From Chara braunii (Eukaryota; Streptophyta; Charophyceae; Charales; Characeae), in contig BFEA01000184.1 in the NCBI GenBank assembly GCA_003427395.1, forward strand, positions 883,208 through 933,168: a DNA stretch of 49,961 nt. Reading direction: 5' to 3'. The notes under the pieces are model-generated. The model saw only the letters and a list, made by a program, of their open reading frames with translations. It ran no database searches and was not told the DNA's origin. A program made the position numbers and the translations under genes. Positions 10,128 to 20,485 of the stretch are shown piece after piece (position 1 is the first letter of the stretch; the number at the start of each line of letters is the position of its first letter).

Positions 10128-10440
10128 TTTTTTTTTTGTTTTTTGTTTTTTTTTTAGATACCGGGGCCATTACCCGACTTCGCTATAAAAAAAAGGAACT
10201 ACTTAGCAAATTACTAAGACGAACTTCAGGAATGAGCAAAGTTCAAAAAACGACTCAGAAACCCCCCATCAATTCTCTTTACCTCACTCCGACAAGACTT
10301 ACTGCAGCAGAGCCACCATCTTCGCTGCTGCTGTACCCTATTTTCATCCTATAAGCTAACCCCTCACTAGTAGGCTCACCCCTACGCTTGATATCCAACC
10401 ATCTTACTTCTCCATGCAGAGGGCCCTTTTGTTTTTAGAA
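10128..10440 (-). mobile_element. Core-deleted type B SINE plus shared downstream module
   Basis: The poly-T is followed directly by agataccggggccattacc (type B head) without the core. The following ~260 bp (gaacttcagga..., ccccccatcaatt..., agagccaccatctt..., cttgatatccaacc...) align with 30225-30440, so this is one longer repeat with the core missing here. Confidence 0.65.
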
Positions 10441-11153
10441 GAGCATTCAGATCAAGAAATACCTTCCTTAGAGCCTTTCAGTAACCCACCCCTACCTGCC
10501 TCATCCCTATACTAGGCCTATCAAAGGTGGTCGGGAGTAGTTGATGAGGGTCGAGGTCTCCACCATTACCACTAAGTCGATTCTCCCTAGCGAACAGACA
10601 TAAGCAAGGCTCATTAGTAGCAGAAAGCAACCACATACATCCATACAGACTACGATATAACACTAGCTCAAATAACAATCAGCACCAGCATATTCAATAA
10701 CCAACAATAGCCATATATGAACCACGTCATGTCGGGTTGGTTCTTAGAGGTAGGGGGCTCATGGGTTAGACCTTGGTTAGCCGACCATTAGACACTGCCT
10801 ATGAGTGCCCTCACTGCGCACGAGACTAGATGAGAACTACGCGCCTAGCTCCCGAGGTTCCCGTATAACGAGGCGTGTACGCTAGTGCCTCAACTGGGGT
10901 TGAATGAGGGAGCTCATTCAGCGCCACTACCCGCGTCCGCTGTCTGGTCAGGTTGCTCCAGTAGAGAGTGATGTTCCTCGCATGAGGTAAGATAGAAATG
11001 AAGTGGGGGTGCGCAAGGAGATATATAGAGAAGAGTGGTAGGATGGGATGAGAGTCTCGTAAGTATGTGTAAAAATGGGAAGGGCCTTGACACAGTTGCG
11101 GCCACAGCCACCCAGATCCTCTCTGCAATGGGCAGTTCAATCTCCAATTTAGG
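10441..11153. other. No gene recognised
   Basis: Two overlapping minus ORFs of 77-104 codons at 10826-11147 lack recognisable motifs. The one ending nearest 11153 abuts the LINE fragment and may be partly its 3' flank. Confidence 0.4.
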
Positions 11154-11592
11154 TCATTTTTTGAGGATTCGGATCCATTCTAATGGGATTAAGCCAATGA
11201 TATTTTCCAAGGCCTCTTCAGGGTGGTGGCAATAGCAAAGGCGCCTTTGCATTATGGCTGGTTCAATCCAATCATTTGTGTCCTCATCCCAAATATCTTT
11301 GACTCTTATGATTCCTTGTCTCCAAGGTGACTCCATGCAGTGAAGCATATACCCTTGAGCATCCCTGATCCATCTGTTATCAAAGAGGGGCTGTTGACAT
11401 ACTTCTTCCCATCGGTCTGGGGAAATTTTGTCTGTCAGGGGGAGTTTTCTCCATGTTTGGAGAAGGGTGACCCAAAAGGAATCATGACATAAATCATTCC
11501 TCGCCGCTTGTCTATCTGAGAGTTCTTGGTCTGGTACATGATAGGGGGACCTCCTAGGCAAAGGCCAGGATCTGTTTTCTAGCCTCAGAACA
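11154..11592 (-). pseudogene. LINE ORF2 C-terminal fragment (minus strand)
   Basis: A 135-codon minus frame reads ...SDRQAARNDLCHDSFWVTLL, then TWRKLPLTDKISPDRWEEVC and QQPLFDNRWIRDAQGYMLHC. It aligns with LINE-1 (26570-26860) and LINE-2 (48300-48510) between RT and zf-RVT. An upstream LRLENRSWPLP extends it to ~11592. This copy keeps Trp codons where LINE-1 has TGA, so it is a useful reference. RT, endonuclease and the zf-RVT part are absent. Confidence 0.75.
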
Positions 11593-11935
11593 TTCTGATC
11601 GTAGATTGGGCACCGACGAAGGAAATGGTCATCATGGGTCTGCTAATGGGGGATGCTCCTATCACATCCAGTAGCATGATCCAGGACAGGGCGATGTTTA
11701 AAAATATAAAATAAAAAAAATAGAAATGGTCATCAATGGTACTTGCGAAAGGCCGAAAGCGGCGTAGCTTCCGACCTTAATTTGTTCAAGTTGATTTCTT
11801 TGTCGTCCAAGAAGTTTACTAGATTGGGCGAAAGATGCAAAGGCAACATCAAAATCGCATCATGATGTTTCCTTCCTTTTTTTTTTTTTTCTTTCATCGG
11901 GATGTTTCCTCTCACATCTCCGCCCTCACATCCTG
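11593..11935. other. No gene recognised
   Basis: An AT-rich spacer with a T-run at 11878-11890, possibly a poly-A tail of an unidentified minus-strand insertion. Confidence 0.4.
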
Positions 11936-12065
11936 TGTTACCGCGAGTTCAGTGAACGTGCGTTTCGCGTTCAGTTTTGAATGCGGTGAACGCGCGTTCA
12001 CTGAACGTGGGTAAACGTGTTTGACGCGTTTGCGCAGGGCGTTTTTGGCGCAGGGGTGTGAGCTG
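11936..12065 (+). repeat. GAACGCG-dense segment, copy 1
   Basis: Packed with GTTCA/TGAAC and CGCGTTC words (cagtgaacgtgcg, gaacgcgcgttcactgaac, gtgtttgacgcgtttgcgca). A related segment lies in opposite orientation at 15880-16000. Each lies just beyond a poly-T. Confidence 0.6.
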
Positions 12066-12947
12066 GGGGATGTATGTGTGTGTGTTTTGATGCAAGGCGA
12101 AACCCCCACGAGTATAGTCGTGGCGAGCCATATGGTCTTAGACGACAAGACTCAATAGACCTTCCTTCATTGCAATCATGAGAAGAGAGATGAACTTTTG
12201 TGAAGAAGTATGCTTCGTAAAACCTTTTATGCGAAAAAATTCTCTCAATCCTACCGTGGTAATCTCATTCATGCTGAAGCACATCCTATAACAAATGGTA
12301 CAATATATCAGTTGGAGCATCCACGAGAGGAAAGAAACTCAAAGGAAGGAGGAGGGAGGAGGGAAATAGTCGAAGAAGGCAAAGGAGAAAGAGAGGAAAG
12401 AAGGGAGGAAAGGTGGAAGGGGGAGGATGAACACCATGGGCTGAAGAGGGGGGCAACACGATTATGAGACACGTCAATCACTCAAGCCTTCTGAAAAATA
12501 CAGAAATATCCCGTTGCAGCGCAATTGTTGAACCGAAAAAACTCTTACGGCAGAAACAAGTAGGCACAACGGGGGTGGGAGCGAAATCAGAAGAACTCCA
12601 ACCATGCTTCGTTTCTAACCCCAAAAACAACAGCACCATCTCTCCCCTCCGAATATACTACACACCAATCCCGAAGAGACCTTCCATGGAGGGAAATTTC
12701 CTGCCGACCAGATCTTGCACCTATTTCAGCGATCCCCCATATCCCTAAGCAGAGCGCTGCATCGACCAGGCCCATTCCCGCAGCCTTTCAACCATCCCAC
12801 TGACGATCAATCCGAAGCTCATGAATACTTCCTTATAGTGCTGCAGACCTATCGCTCAAACCACGGGGTCTCCTTTTCCACAGCGATACCCCCTCCACAC
12901 CCCTCCGCCACACCCCACCATCCCGACTAGGCATTCCATCGCATCAA
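12066..12947. other. No gene recognised; purine-rich tract
   Basis: The plus strand at 12325-12430 is almost all purine (GGAGGGAGGAGGGAAATAG-like). No ORF has a recognisable domain. Confidence 0.45.
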
Positions 12948-13584
12948 TCAGCACAGAAAACACGGACCCCTAGAGTGGCATCCTTCCCCCTTTCTTACCA
13001 CCATAAGCAGCGAAAACACAATAAAGAGAGAGAGGAACTTCAGCCAAACAGCGTCAGCCGCCACAGCCATCCAACAGATCTTCAACGATAATCCATGACG
13101 TTCCAATAGCATGCCCATTCCAAACCCCAACCATAACAGGCAGTTCTGACAAGCAACAAAAGTATCGTCATTAAAAACGAGAGATGAAGGACCAGACACA
13201 ACAGCAGCGGGGTGGATTCCGAGGGAGAACGAGGAGGCAAATCCCCGATCCCACAAGTGCCACCCGGATCCGTACCGCGTTGAACCATTATTACCCAACC
13301 CACACAGGATGAGGCGACTACAGCGAAGACCGCGACGATCGACCAAATCCGTATGCGACGCGAATGAAAGTTGCGAGCCATTACGCCATACACTTTCCAG
13401 GAGGAACTCTAGGTGCTGATGAGTTAACTTGAGCAACAAGACGGAAGCAAATAGCTCTGAGGTGAAGATCATTCATGAAAGCGAGGAACGCCAGGTATCC
13501 CAGAAAGACCGCAAACAGGACGATGACAAATAACGCGATTTGCGTTGCATCCATGATAAGATCCGGAAAAGCAGCTCCCTTCAC
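12948..13584 (-). CDS. Uncharacterised membrane-protein-like ORFs (broken or spliced)
   Basis: Three overlapping minus frames. The first (13584-13381) contains a strong hydrophobic helix, IALFVIVLFAVFLGYLAFLAF, and ends CMA-stop. A second frame (13393-13082) overlaps it by 13 nt and carries two more helices (WSIVAVFAVVASSCVGWVIM and LLLCLVLHLSFLMTILLLLV). A third frame (13472-12948) is also open. A possible 3' splice site, a pyrimidine/T-rich stretch ending tctgacag, precedes the first ORF near 13587. It could be an exon of a membrane protein with a frameshift, or chance hydrophobic ORFs. I do not recognise a family. Confidence 0.22.
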
Positions 13585-14149
13585 TGCCTGTCAGAAGCCG
13601 CAATCAATTCCTATGAACAAGAAGACCATGACACACATCATACATACATACATATAGATACACCTTGGGTTAGGCAGCATCATGCATCTTGGTAGGATTG
13701 GGGAAAGGAGGAGGGTAGAATACAGCGATGTCCCAAACTGGCCAGAGCGGCCCCAAAAGTGCCGATGAAACGGAAGGAGACGGTAGAAAGAGTCCCAAAC
13801 GCCTTTTCGCCAATCAACCACCAGAATTGGCTCATCAGGGGTAAGAAAAAATGCTCCGTTTATCGTTCCAAAAAGGGACTTAAGCTTTCTTTTAAGCTTT
13901 TTGCAGACTGTGGGAAGCAGCTTTAAGGAGGAAGAGGAGAATCAGAGATGAGCTGAATTGGCGAGGGATCCATATTACCGCAGGACGAGGTGCCGCAAAC
14001 GCTGAAGCTCCACTCATTCTGACGCGAAGGACCGGGGTCGCCGTTCACACCAATCAAAGGGAGAAGGGCTGGAAATCGGATCCCAAGACGAAAAAAGGTG
14101 GATGGCAGAGAGACCACAAGATAGGTAGGAAAAGACAAGTGAGTAAAGG

Positions 14150-14152
<3 letters not shown>
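13585..14152. other. No gene recognised
   Basis: Contains a short palindromic AAGCTT-rich stretch (ttaagctttcttttaagctt at 13870-13890). Nothing else is assignable. Confidence 0.4.
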
Positions 14153-14241
<89 letters not shown>

Positions 14242-14242
14242 N

Positions 14243-14335
<93 letters not shown>
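14153..14335. repeat. (GA)n microsatellite
   Basis: About 183 bp of GA dinucleotides with one unresolved base at 14242 and one GAAAG interruption near the end. Long Ser/Leu or Arg/Glu ORFs across it are artefacts. Confidence 0.97.
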
Positions 14336-15042
14336 GTAAAAAGAGATGAGGGCGATGAAGACAATGGATGCCCACCCAGGCAGAAGTCCCGCGAACGGCC
14401 GAAAGGCAGTACCCCGAGGGGACGACTCCCGAAATCGCGGAGATCGAGAGCGGCCACCCGATGGTACGGCACAGATCGTGGAGGCCAATGAACAGTTACC
14501 AACTCGTCTAAATAGTAAACATGCTAACTGTTCATAGGGGAAGTGGTAGGGGATGAGACCCAATGAGGGATTCCCAGGCTTTCCATGACGGTCCCAGATT
14601 CCGTCGGGGAGACTTCCGTCATACGGCGGCAGGCCCATCAGGGATTGTCAGCCAGGGGCACGCTCATCCTTCCTATTTCGGAAGAATGGCCTTCTAATCG
14701 TGAGGCACCCTCAGTTACGACCTCCTTAGAATCCAAGCTTCAAAAGCCATTTGGACCCATAACTCTGACACCCAACTCCCGCCAACTGGTTCTTTAAGAA
14801 CACTGGTGAGTTGTTGAACCAACAAATAGCCCTGCAGGCTTGAGGGATGAAGTTCAACCCAGACTTCGACCAACCATGCTAGCAATGCCCATTATCACCG
14901 TGCAACCCTGGTCCTCTACAATGTGGACGAGCTTTCCTCCCATCACTCCTCCATTTCAAAGTTACCTTTATTTTTTGTTTCTTTTACTACTGCCCCCTCT
15001 GATTTCCTCGTTCTTTCATGCACTCTCCTTTACTCCTTTTTC
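14336..15042. other. No gene recognised
   Basis: Mixed-composition DNA without recognised repeats or coding motifs. Confidence 0.4.
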
Positions 15043-15143
15043 TATTTTTTATTTTTTATTTTTTTTCCATTTTTTATTTTTTATTTTTTATTTTTTATTT
15101 TTTATTTTTTATTTTTTATTTTTTATTTTTTATTTTTTATTTA
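15043..15143. repeat. (ATTTTTT)n 7-bp tandem repeat
   Basis: Roughly a dozen near-perfect ATTTTTT units with one interrupted unit. It lacks the G-run of a telomeric repeat. Confidence 0.95.
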
Positions 15144-15224
15144 CTACCCTTCTATCTCACACTCCTCCCATAGTATGGCCCCAATTTCTCAGATATTCCC
15201 CTCTTCCACCTCCTTAATCCCAAA

Positions 15225-15227
<3 letters not shown>

Positions 15228-15264
<37 letters not shown>
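15228..15264. repeat. (AT)n microsatellite
   Basis: A run of AT dinucleotides ending in ACATATA. Confidence 0.95.
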
Positions 15265-15265
<1 letters not shown>

Positions 15266-15354
15266 ACTCCGACGAAACAGTTTGTCACAGCCCCTCGTTT
15301 GTTGTCCTCTTCTCCCTCTTTGCCTACGGTTTACCGGGCAGTTCTATTTGACGA

Positions 15355-15464
15355 NNNNNNNNNNNNNNNNNNNNNNNNNNNNNNNNNNNNNNNNNNNNNN
15401 NNNNNNNNNNNNNNNNNNNNNNNNNNNNNNNNNNNNNNNNNNNNNNNNNNNNNNNNNNNNNNNN
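15355..15464. other. Assembly gap (110 N)
   Basis: The right edge resumes in gagaggaggtaag. The paired copy downstream has a (GT)n(GA)n tract at the equivalent place, so the gap probably hides a similar tract. Confidence 0.9.
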
Positions 15465-15471
15465 GAGAGGA

Positions 15472-15605
15472 GGTAAGTCTCCAACCGGCTCACCTCATGG
15501 TAGTTCCATCGATGTGATGAGCAAAATCGAATGAATCTACTGCTACAACGTGGAAATATACACTGCCACACTTTTTTTTTGGTTTTTGTTTTTTTTCTGT
15601 TTTTC

Positions 15606-15699
<94 letters not shown>

Positions 15700-15825
15700 G
15701 CAGGTAAGTCTCCAACAGCGCGGCCGACCTCATGATACTTCTATCGATCTGATGACCAAAATCGAATGAATCTACTGCTAGTACATGGAAATATACACTG
15801 CCACCCTTTTTTTTTTTTTTTTTTT
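15472..15825 (-). repeat. 231-bp tandem duplication around a (GT)n(GA)n tract
   Basis: ggtaagtctccaac at 15472 recurs at 15703. Both copies continue through atcgaatgaatctactgcta and ggaaatatacactgccac into a poly-T. Between them lie (GT)n at 15608-15644 and (GA)n at 15645-15695. The first copy's own microsatellite is probably in the gap. Confidence 0.85.
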
Positions 15826-15879
15826 GAAAATCCAATTCCCCCACCCGTAGTCCGCCATGCGCCCATATGGCAGGTTGGG

Positions 15880-16000
15880 CCGCGTTTGACAGATTCACAC
15901 CACGTGGCGCACAGCGCGTTTGAACGCGTATAAACACAGCCCACGGCCGTTTGAACGCGGGCGTTCGAACGCGAACGCGCGTTCAGCGCGCTCAAATGGT
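15880..16000 (-). repeat. GAACGCG-dense segment, copy 2
   Basis: Carries tttgaacgcg, gaacgcgggcgttcgaacgc and gaacgcgcgttcagcgcg, the same lexicon as 11936-12065 but inverted. It lies just beyond the poly-T at 15808-15825. Confidence 0.6.
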
Positions 16001-16124
16001 CACATAGCTCACATCTTCAGCGTTCACATAATCGCTTGAGGGATTCTCTTCAATGGCGCACCTTCCGGCTCATTTTCATCACGGCTACGCGAACATGGCT
16101 GCATCACAAGCGATGCTTGGTATA

Positions 16125-16185
16125 TTTTTTTTTTTTTTGAGAATAGCCCTTGTGTAAGCCCTCTATCCCAAGACCTGGGGTGGTT
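16125..16185 (-). mobile_element. SINE, type A, 5'-truncated (minus strand)
   Basis: The poly-T at 16125-16138 is followed by gagaatagcccttgtgtaag and ccctctatccc. The core is absent. This is the tail portion only, as expected of an incomplete reverse transcript. Confidence 0.65.
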
Positions 16186-16189
16186 AGTC

Positions 16190-16290
16190 CGAAGTCCAGA
16201 GGCGTGAGCGCGCGGGGAACGAACCGGCCGGCAGGCCCGGCGGTCTTGAGACCCAACAACTCGGAGTTACCGAGGACAGAGGTGTTGACG
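16190..16290. repeat. Diverged relative of the 37.6-38.7 kb tandem unit
   Basis: Shares, in order, gcgtgagcgcg, ggaacgaacc, ggc(a/g)gg(c/t)cc, ggagttac/gaactct-like and gtgttgacgtcatc blocks with the unit starting at 37583. Confidence 0.5.
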
Positions 16291-16303
16291 TCATCACTGG
16301 AGG

Positions 16304-17205
16304 TTGCTAGTGGGTCAGCCAGCGATGGGTCGATTGGGATTGACCGACGGGGCAGGTGAAGGTGTGGGCGAGATGGTGGCATCCCGTGGTCAGCGTGGAG
16401 AAGGCGTCCTTGTGCAGGGACTATCACACGTGGCGATTCTTGAGGTGATGGCTTCACCAGAGGATCTCCACCGCCGGGCAGATGGGTGGCTGTCCGAACT
16501 GGAAGATACACAACGACGCATGGGGCAGATTGCCAGAGTTCTATCCTCCGTTGCCCAGGCCTGGCCGGTGGTGGATTGGGGGGGATCTGCTGGAGGATAA
16601 GTTTCAACAACTTGAAACCATGCTTTGGCAGATCATGGAGGATCCGGCTCTGGAGGTTCTCGTTGATTGGCAGCGGGCTGACACTCTAATCATCAGTTGC
16701 AACATGATTTATGAGCAGCGAGTAGATTACTACGCTGCGCTGAAAGAGAGGCTGGCGACTGAAGCGTGGAGGGAGGCTGATGTCTCCAATCTTGTCACCG
16801 CTTATTCAGGGGAGTCTGTGTTACCAACAAGGAAAACATCATCAACAACAACAACAGCATCGAAAACAATAACGACGGCTGCTCCGGTGCCCATCGTGGC
16901 GATGTCACATGGTACAAAAGCTGCAATAACTGCATCAACAGCGCTTACGGCGACGACATCTTATACCATATTAATGCATCACACAACAGCAACAACGATC
17001 TCAACAACTTCGGCGCCACTTACGATGCTGCCATCTACAGCATCACTGTCAACAGCAATGACTAATGTGACAAACAAATCAACTACATGGAAGGTTTTGC
17101 CAATAATGACTACGACGTCTAAAAGGTCAGCAACTCCAACCACATCACTGGTGACCACGGTAAGTACGACTCTGTGTCCTCTGATCCCCCCTGGGTGTGG
17201 GATTT
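16304..17205 (+). pseudogene. Unidentified broken coding segment (helical, then Thr/Ser-rich)
   Basis: One plus frame (16304-16600) reads VASRGQRGEGVLVQG... and EDLHRRADGWLSELEDTQRR. A second frame picks up smoothly near 16580 with DKFQQLETMLWQIMEDPALE and IYEQRVDYYAALKERLATEA, then an ~80-residue Thr/Ser/Ala-rich tract. The frame switch suggests one indel in a protein that was helical or coiled-coil before a low-complexity tail. It could be a retroelement gag remnant or a host exon. No diagnostic motif is present. After ~17205 the sequence becomes G-rich and non-coding in character. Confidence 0.35.
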
Positions 17206-17648
17206 TTTCGCGTTCCTCCGAAATTGTGCTGGGGCTGCAGGCGGACGAGGGTTACCGGCTGGGCCTTCCGCACAGAACAGGATGGCACTGATTGGGTGTA
17301 GCAGCGACGGGAGGTACGGCGGGCGAGGAGAGGATGGGTTGTCCCTATGGGAGAGCGGAGGGGATGGGAAAGCTTATGCGGCGGTTTGGGCTGCGGCGAG
17401 GAGGATATGGGATGTCTATTCAACCCTGCCTCACCACCTCCCCTCTCTGCTGTGGATGTCGTCAGTGTCGGTGCGCTTACTAGATTTGAGGGGCTTGTCT
17501 AATTACTGCCCTCTCCGCAGGATTGTGGTTGTGTTCAGATTGCTGAATAGGCAACACAGGTCCTTGGGTTTTTGTGAATTAGTGTCGCGTTGGCGAGATT
17601 ACAGATGTAGTGCCCAGGTTTAACTGGGATTATAGATTGAGTCCAGCC
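17206..17648. other. No gene recognised
   Basis: GC-rich sequence with short overlapping ORFs and no motif I recognise. Confidence 0.4.
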
Positions 17649-17877
17649 CTGCTATGACTTCCCCCCCCCTCTGATGATGTTGAATGGTCCAGGCAGCGGT
17701 AAATGAGTGGAGTGGGGCAGGGCGATGATGCTAGGGTTTCGTTGAGCAGCTAGTCCTCAGACTCTGCTGTGACTTCCCCCCCCACCTCACAGTGTTGAAT
17801 GATCCATGCAGCGGTAAATGAGTGGCGTAGGGCAGGGTGATGATGCTAGGGTTTCGTTGAGCAGTTAATCCTCTCGA
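17649..17877 (+). repeat. ~115-bp tandem duplication
   Basis: CTGCTATGACTTCCCCCCC at 17649 recurs as CTGCTGTGACTTCCCCCCC at 17764. Both copies continue through gcggtaaatgagtgg and gatgatgctagggtttcg. Confidence 0.85.
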
Positions 17878-17973
17878 GTGAGGGCAATCAATGCTGCTCA
17901 TCAGTAAAAAGTCTGACTCTGCGCATATACTAACAAATATACGTCCTTTGAAACAAATATTTACAAATGTTCA

Positions 17974-18098
17974 GGGACGCTGGACCCGCTTTCCAGCAGG
18001 TGTTGCTCCCCACCAATAGATGGAGCCTCGCCGACAGTGCTCAGCACCCCTAGCATTAGTTCGGGTTGTCTTTTGTTAAAAAAAAAAAAAAAAAAAAA
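17974..18098 (+). mobile_element. SINE, type C (plus strand)
   Basis: Core gggacgctggacccgctttc...ccaccaatagatggagcc, a tail block with gtgctcagcacccctagc, and poly-A to 18098. The preceding tgttca matches the flank of the 2038 copy. Confidence 0.8.
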
Positions 18099-18300
18099 GG
18101 AGAACCGTCAGAATTAAACCACCAGCACTTGGCCCAGCTATCGGCCGCGGAAAAAAAATAGAGTAGAAACATTTCTAGTTGGATGAATTTGGGCGTTCCT
18201 GTAGTGGCCCGTACCTTTCCTAATATCGCATAGCGTTAACGGGCACAACTTTAGGAAGTACTGGTGGTTTAAATGCTTATCTGTCGGGATGCACGCTCCT
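18099..18300 (-). mobile_element. SINE, type A remnant split by a TTAA element (minus strand)
   Basis: agaaccgtcagaatt on the left and gcttatctgtcggg on the right are contiguous in the type A copies at 2538 and 29730. The 18114-18272 element separates them. The core after gctcc is lost. Confidence 0.65.
18114..18272. mobile_element. Small TTAA-flanked MITE
   Basis: Begins TTAAACCACCAGCACTTGG and ends with AAGTACTGGTGGTTTAA. The ends are inverted copies of each other, with TTAA on both sides (18114-18117 and 18269-18272). No coding capacity. It interrupts a type A SINE exactly at a TTAA. Confidence 0.85.
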
Positions 18301-18452
18301 CCGCAAAATGTTTAGCTAAATTAGCTTGCTCTGTCTTCGCCGTCCCTGACCTTCGTTGCCATCCGTTCAACAATGAACTTTGTGCCACACCAAGAGTTGC
18401 TGAGCAGGACTGAGTACTTTAGTTACTCTCTCGCTGCTTGTTCAAAGCAGCT

Positions 18453-18544
18453 TTTGGTTTCATTGTTTTTTTTTTTCTTCTTAATTCAAGCCTCCATTCT
18501 ATTTGTGGGGAGCAGCACATGCTGGGAACTTTGGTTTCATTGTT
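18453..18544 (-). mobile_element. Type B SINE, truncated, with 15-bp target duplication
   Basis: tttggtttcattgtt occurs at 18453-18467 and again at 18530-18544. Between them lie a T-rich tail, ttcaagcctccattctattt, the core and gctgggaac, where the copy breaks off mid-hairpin. This is a typical 5'-truncated target-primed insertion. Confidence 0.85.
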
Positions 18545-19018
18545 GCTCATTCAGCCTCGGAGGCAGTTTGAGGTGCTGGTAGGAACAGTCACCTCAAGCT
18601 GGTCCGGGTTGTTTTCCTTATGCTTGTCAGGGCTAAGTAACCGGACTGGTACCCCCCAGAATATAAAAGGGTTGTCTTGAGGATTTGATATTGGGGATCC
18701 TGGAGATATCTAAGGATCTCACCATGCTATCCCTGGGGTTAGAGTTGAGGATATGCTGAGGTCCACTGACAGTCTCATCTATACCAAATCACCTAGTAGG
18801 AGGTTTGTTTTGCATGAACCACATCAGCAACCACATCCAGTCCGCCACGGCTTGGCATTCTGGATGGAGGGGCTGCATGCTCATGAGTGCATCCAGTGCT
18901 CTAGAGCCAGTGGGGGCAGCACCAGCCGTTTCCCAAGCCTGCGAACAGCACTAGCGGTGGCAGTGCCCAGTGCTGGAGGTGGAGGAAAGAAGGCACCAGT
19001 CATAGGTTGGCACCACAG

Positions 19019-19022
<4 letters not shown>
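18545..19022. other. No gene recognised
   Basis: A 115-codon plus ORF starting at 18753 runs into the GA tract and has no known motif. Confidence 0.4.

Positions 19023-19081
<59 letters not shown>
19023..19081. repeat. (AG)n microsatellite
   Basis: About 30 AG units. Confidence 0.97.
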
Positions 19082-19083
<2 letters not shown>

Positions 19084-19311
19084 CACGTGCACACAATTAG
19101 GAAGAAAACGGCCAGTGCATTTGAATGACTAGGAAAGAATCCCACTGCCTAAGGTGAGTGGCAGTGGAGAATCCCAACCTATGTTAAGAAAACAGGAAAA
19201 AAAGAGGAGATACAATCAGGAAAAAAAAAGAAGGAAAAAAGAAAGGATTAAAAAAAAAAAAAAAAAAGTATATGAAAAAGAAGAAACTCACGCTTGGTGA
19301 AGAAACAGCAC

Positions 19312-19817
19312 ATAGGCCTAGCTCAGTTGGTAAGGCTCGCAAGTGGCATTCAGGAGGTCATGGGTTCAATCCCCATTGGCCTCATATACCTTCCTGGGCT
19401 TACTTGGCACCCGCTACCAAAGAGATAGACCACTAGATCCCCCGATCGGCATCAAGCAGAGTCTGCTATGTTCGTAGGGGAGGGGCCTGAGGGGAGGCAA
19501 GGGGGATTGGTCCGCTTTATCCCTCGTGCTACCGGCCGTCCCCTGGCCGGTATCCTGCAGGCTCGAGGGGCCGTAAAAACACGGCTCTGGTATGCTACGG
19601 GTTTCCCCGTATGCCTATAGGTAGGAGTAGTGGTAGGTAGGTAGTGTGAGGAAAATTGAGAGAAGAGTATAGTTAAACCACCAGTACTTGGGCGACGCCT
19701 TAGCGTTAACGCTACGGAATTTCCGCGGCCGGCGGGCCGTCGATAAATCGAATCGACAGCCCGCGCTGCTTCGAGATTTGGGCGGCCGGCGCGGCGCGCA
19801 GTGCCCAAGTACTGGNG

Positions 19818-19851
<34 letters not shown>

Positions 19852-19860
19852 AAAAAGAAA
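19312..19860 (+). mobile_element. tRNA-like SINE (plus strand), carrying a MITE near its tail
   Basis: A box tagctcagttggtaaggc and B box catgggttcaatccccat (a perfect 5-bp T-stem), then ggcctcat. The body includes cgatcggcatcaagcagagt and ends ttgagagaagagtatag before an A-rich tail (from 19824). The end block (gagagaagagtgtag, A-rich) and the cgatcggta word recur in the 33838-34340 copy. The tRNA-like head lacks a proper anticodon arm. The 151-bp TTAA MITE is inserted between the body end and the poly-A. Confidence 0.7.
19673..19823. mobile_element. Small TTAA-flanked MITE, GC-rich interior
   Basis: Starts TTAAACCACCAGTACTTGGG and ends CCCAAGTACTGGNGGTTTAA, giving ~21-bp inverted termini. 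The interior is dense in CGGCCGGCG. One unresolved base at 19816. Confidence 0.87.
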
Positions 19861-19892
19861 AAAATTGTGTAGTGCCCAGATGATCAACCACA

Positions 19893-20110
19893 GGGATGGG
19901 TGTTATGTACCCATATCTCCTAAGCTCATGCACAAGTGTGAGGGGGGGAAGCTTCTTACCCAATGCGTGTTAGCTGTAGGAAAGGTCTCCAGAGTTTTGC
20001 TGGGATGGGTGTTATGTACCCATATCTCCTAAGCTCATGCACAAGTGTGGGGGGGGGAAGCTTCTTACCCAATGCCTGTTAGCTGTAGGAGAGGTCTCCA
20101 GAGTTTGGCT
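19893..20110 (+). repeat. 109-bp tandem duplication
   Basis: GGGATGGGTGTTATGTACCC begins at 19893 and at 20002. The copies differ at only a few positions across tcctaagctcatgcacaag and gaggtctccagagtttt, so the event is recent. Confidence 0.93.
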
Positions 20111-20485
20111 TCTCTAGGCGAAGGGGCGTGTTCCACGCTCTGCGGCGCCTATCTTCATGCTGGGTGTACCTCATGAAGGGGATGGTGGAGCGACAGGCTG
20201 GTTCTTTTTCTTCTTCTTTGCTTTTTGAAAACAAACCAGGTTGTTGTATGTTGGGACTGGGTGATGGCATGGTATCATGATGTTCTTAGTCTATGGGGTG
20301 GTTACGAGACTGCTGGGTGGTTCGTACAGTCTGGTTTACTTGAGCCCAGCAGAGCGAAGCTACAGACTATTTCATAGCTTAGGCCAATAGGTTAGGTCAT
20401 TTGCATGATTTACATGAGGTTCTGTGTTCGATACCATATTCTGACTTCGGGCCGGTCTTCCTCCTAGTACGTAATCAAGGGTTGA
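20111..20485. other. No gene recognised
   Basis: A degenerate tRNA-like B box (ctgtgttcgataccat) at ~20425 is the only hint. It may contain the 5' leader of LINE-1. Confidence 0.35.

Noticed and set aside
13923-14638. Long Ser/Leu and Arg/Glu ORFs over the GA tract (similarly at 28.1-29.4 kb and 15.5-15.9 kb)
   Set aside because: They are translations of (GA)n/(CT)n microsatellites in several frames and both strands.
15043-15143. Telomeric repeat
   Set aside because: The 7-bp unit ATTTTTT lacks the G-rich run of plant (TTTAGGG) or other telomeres.
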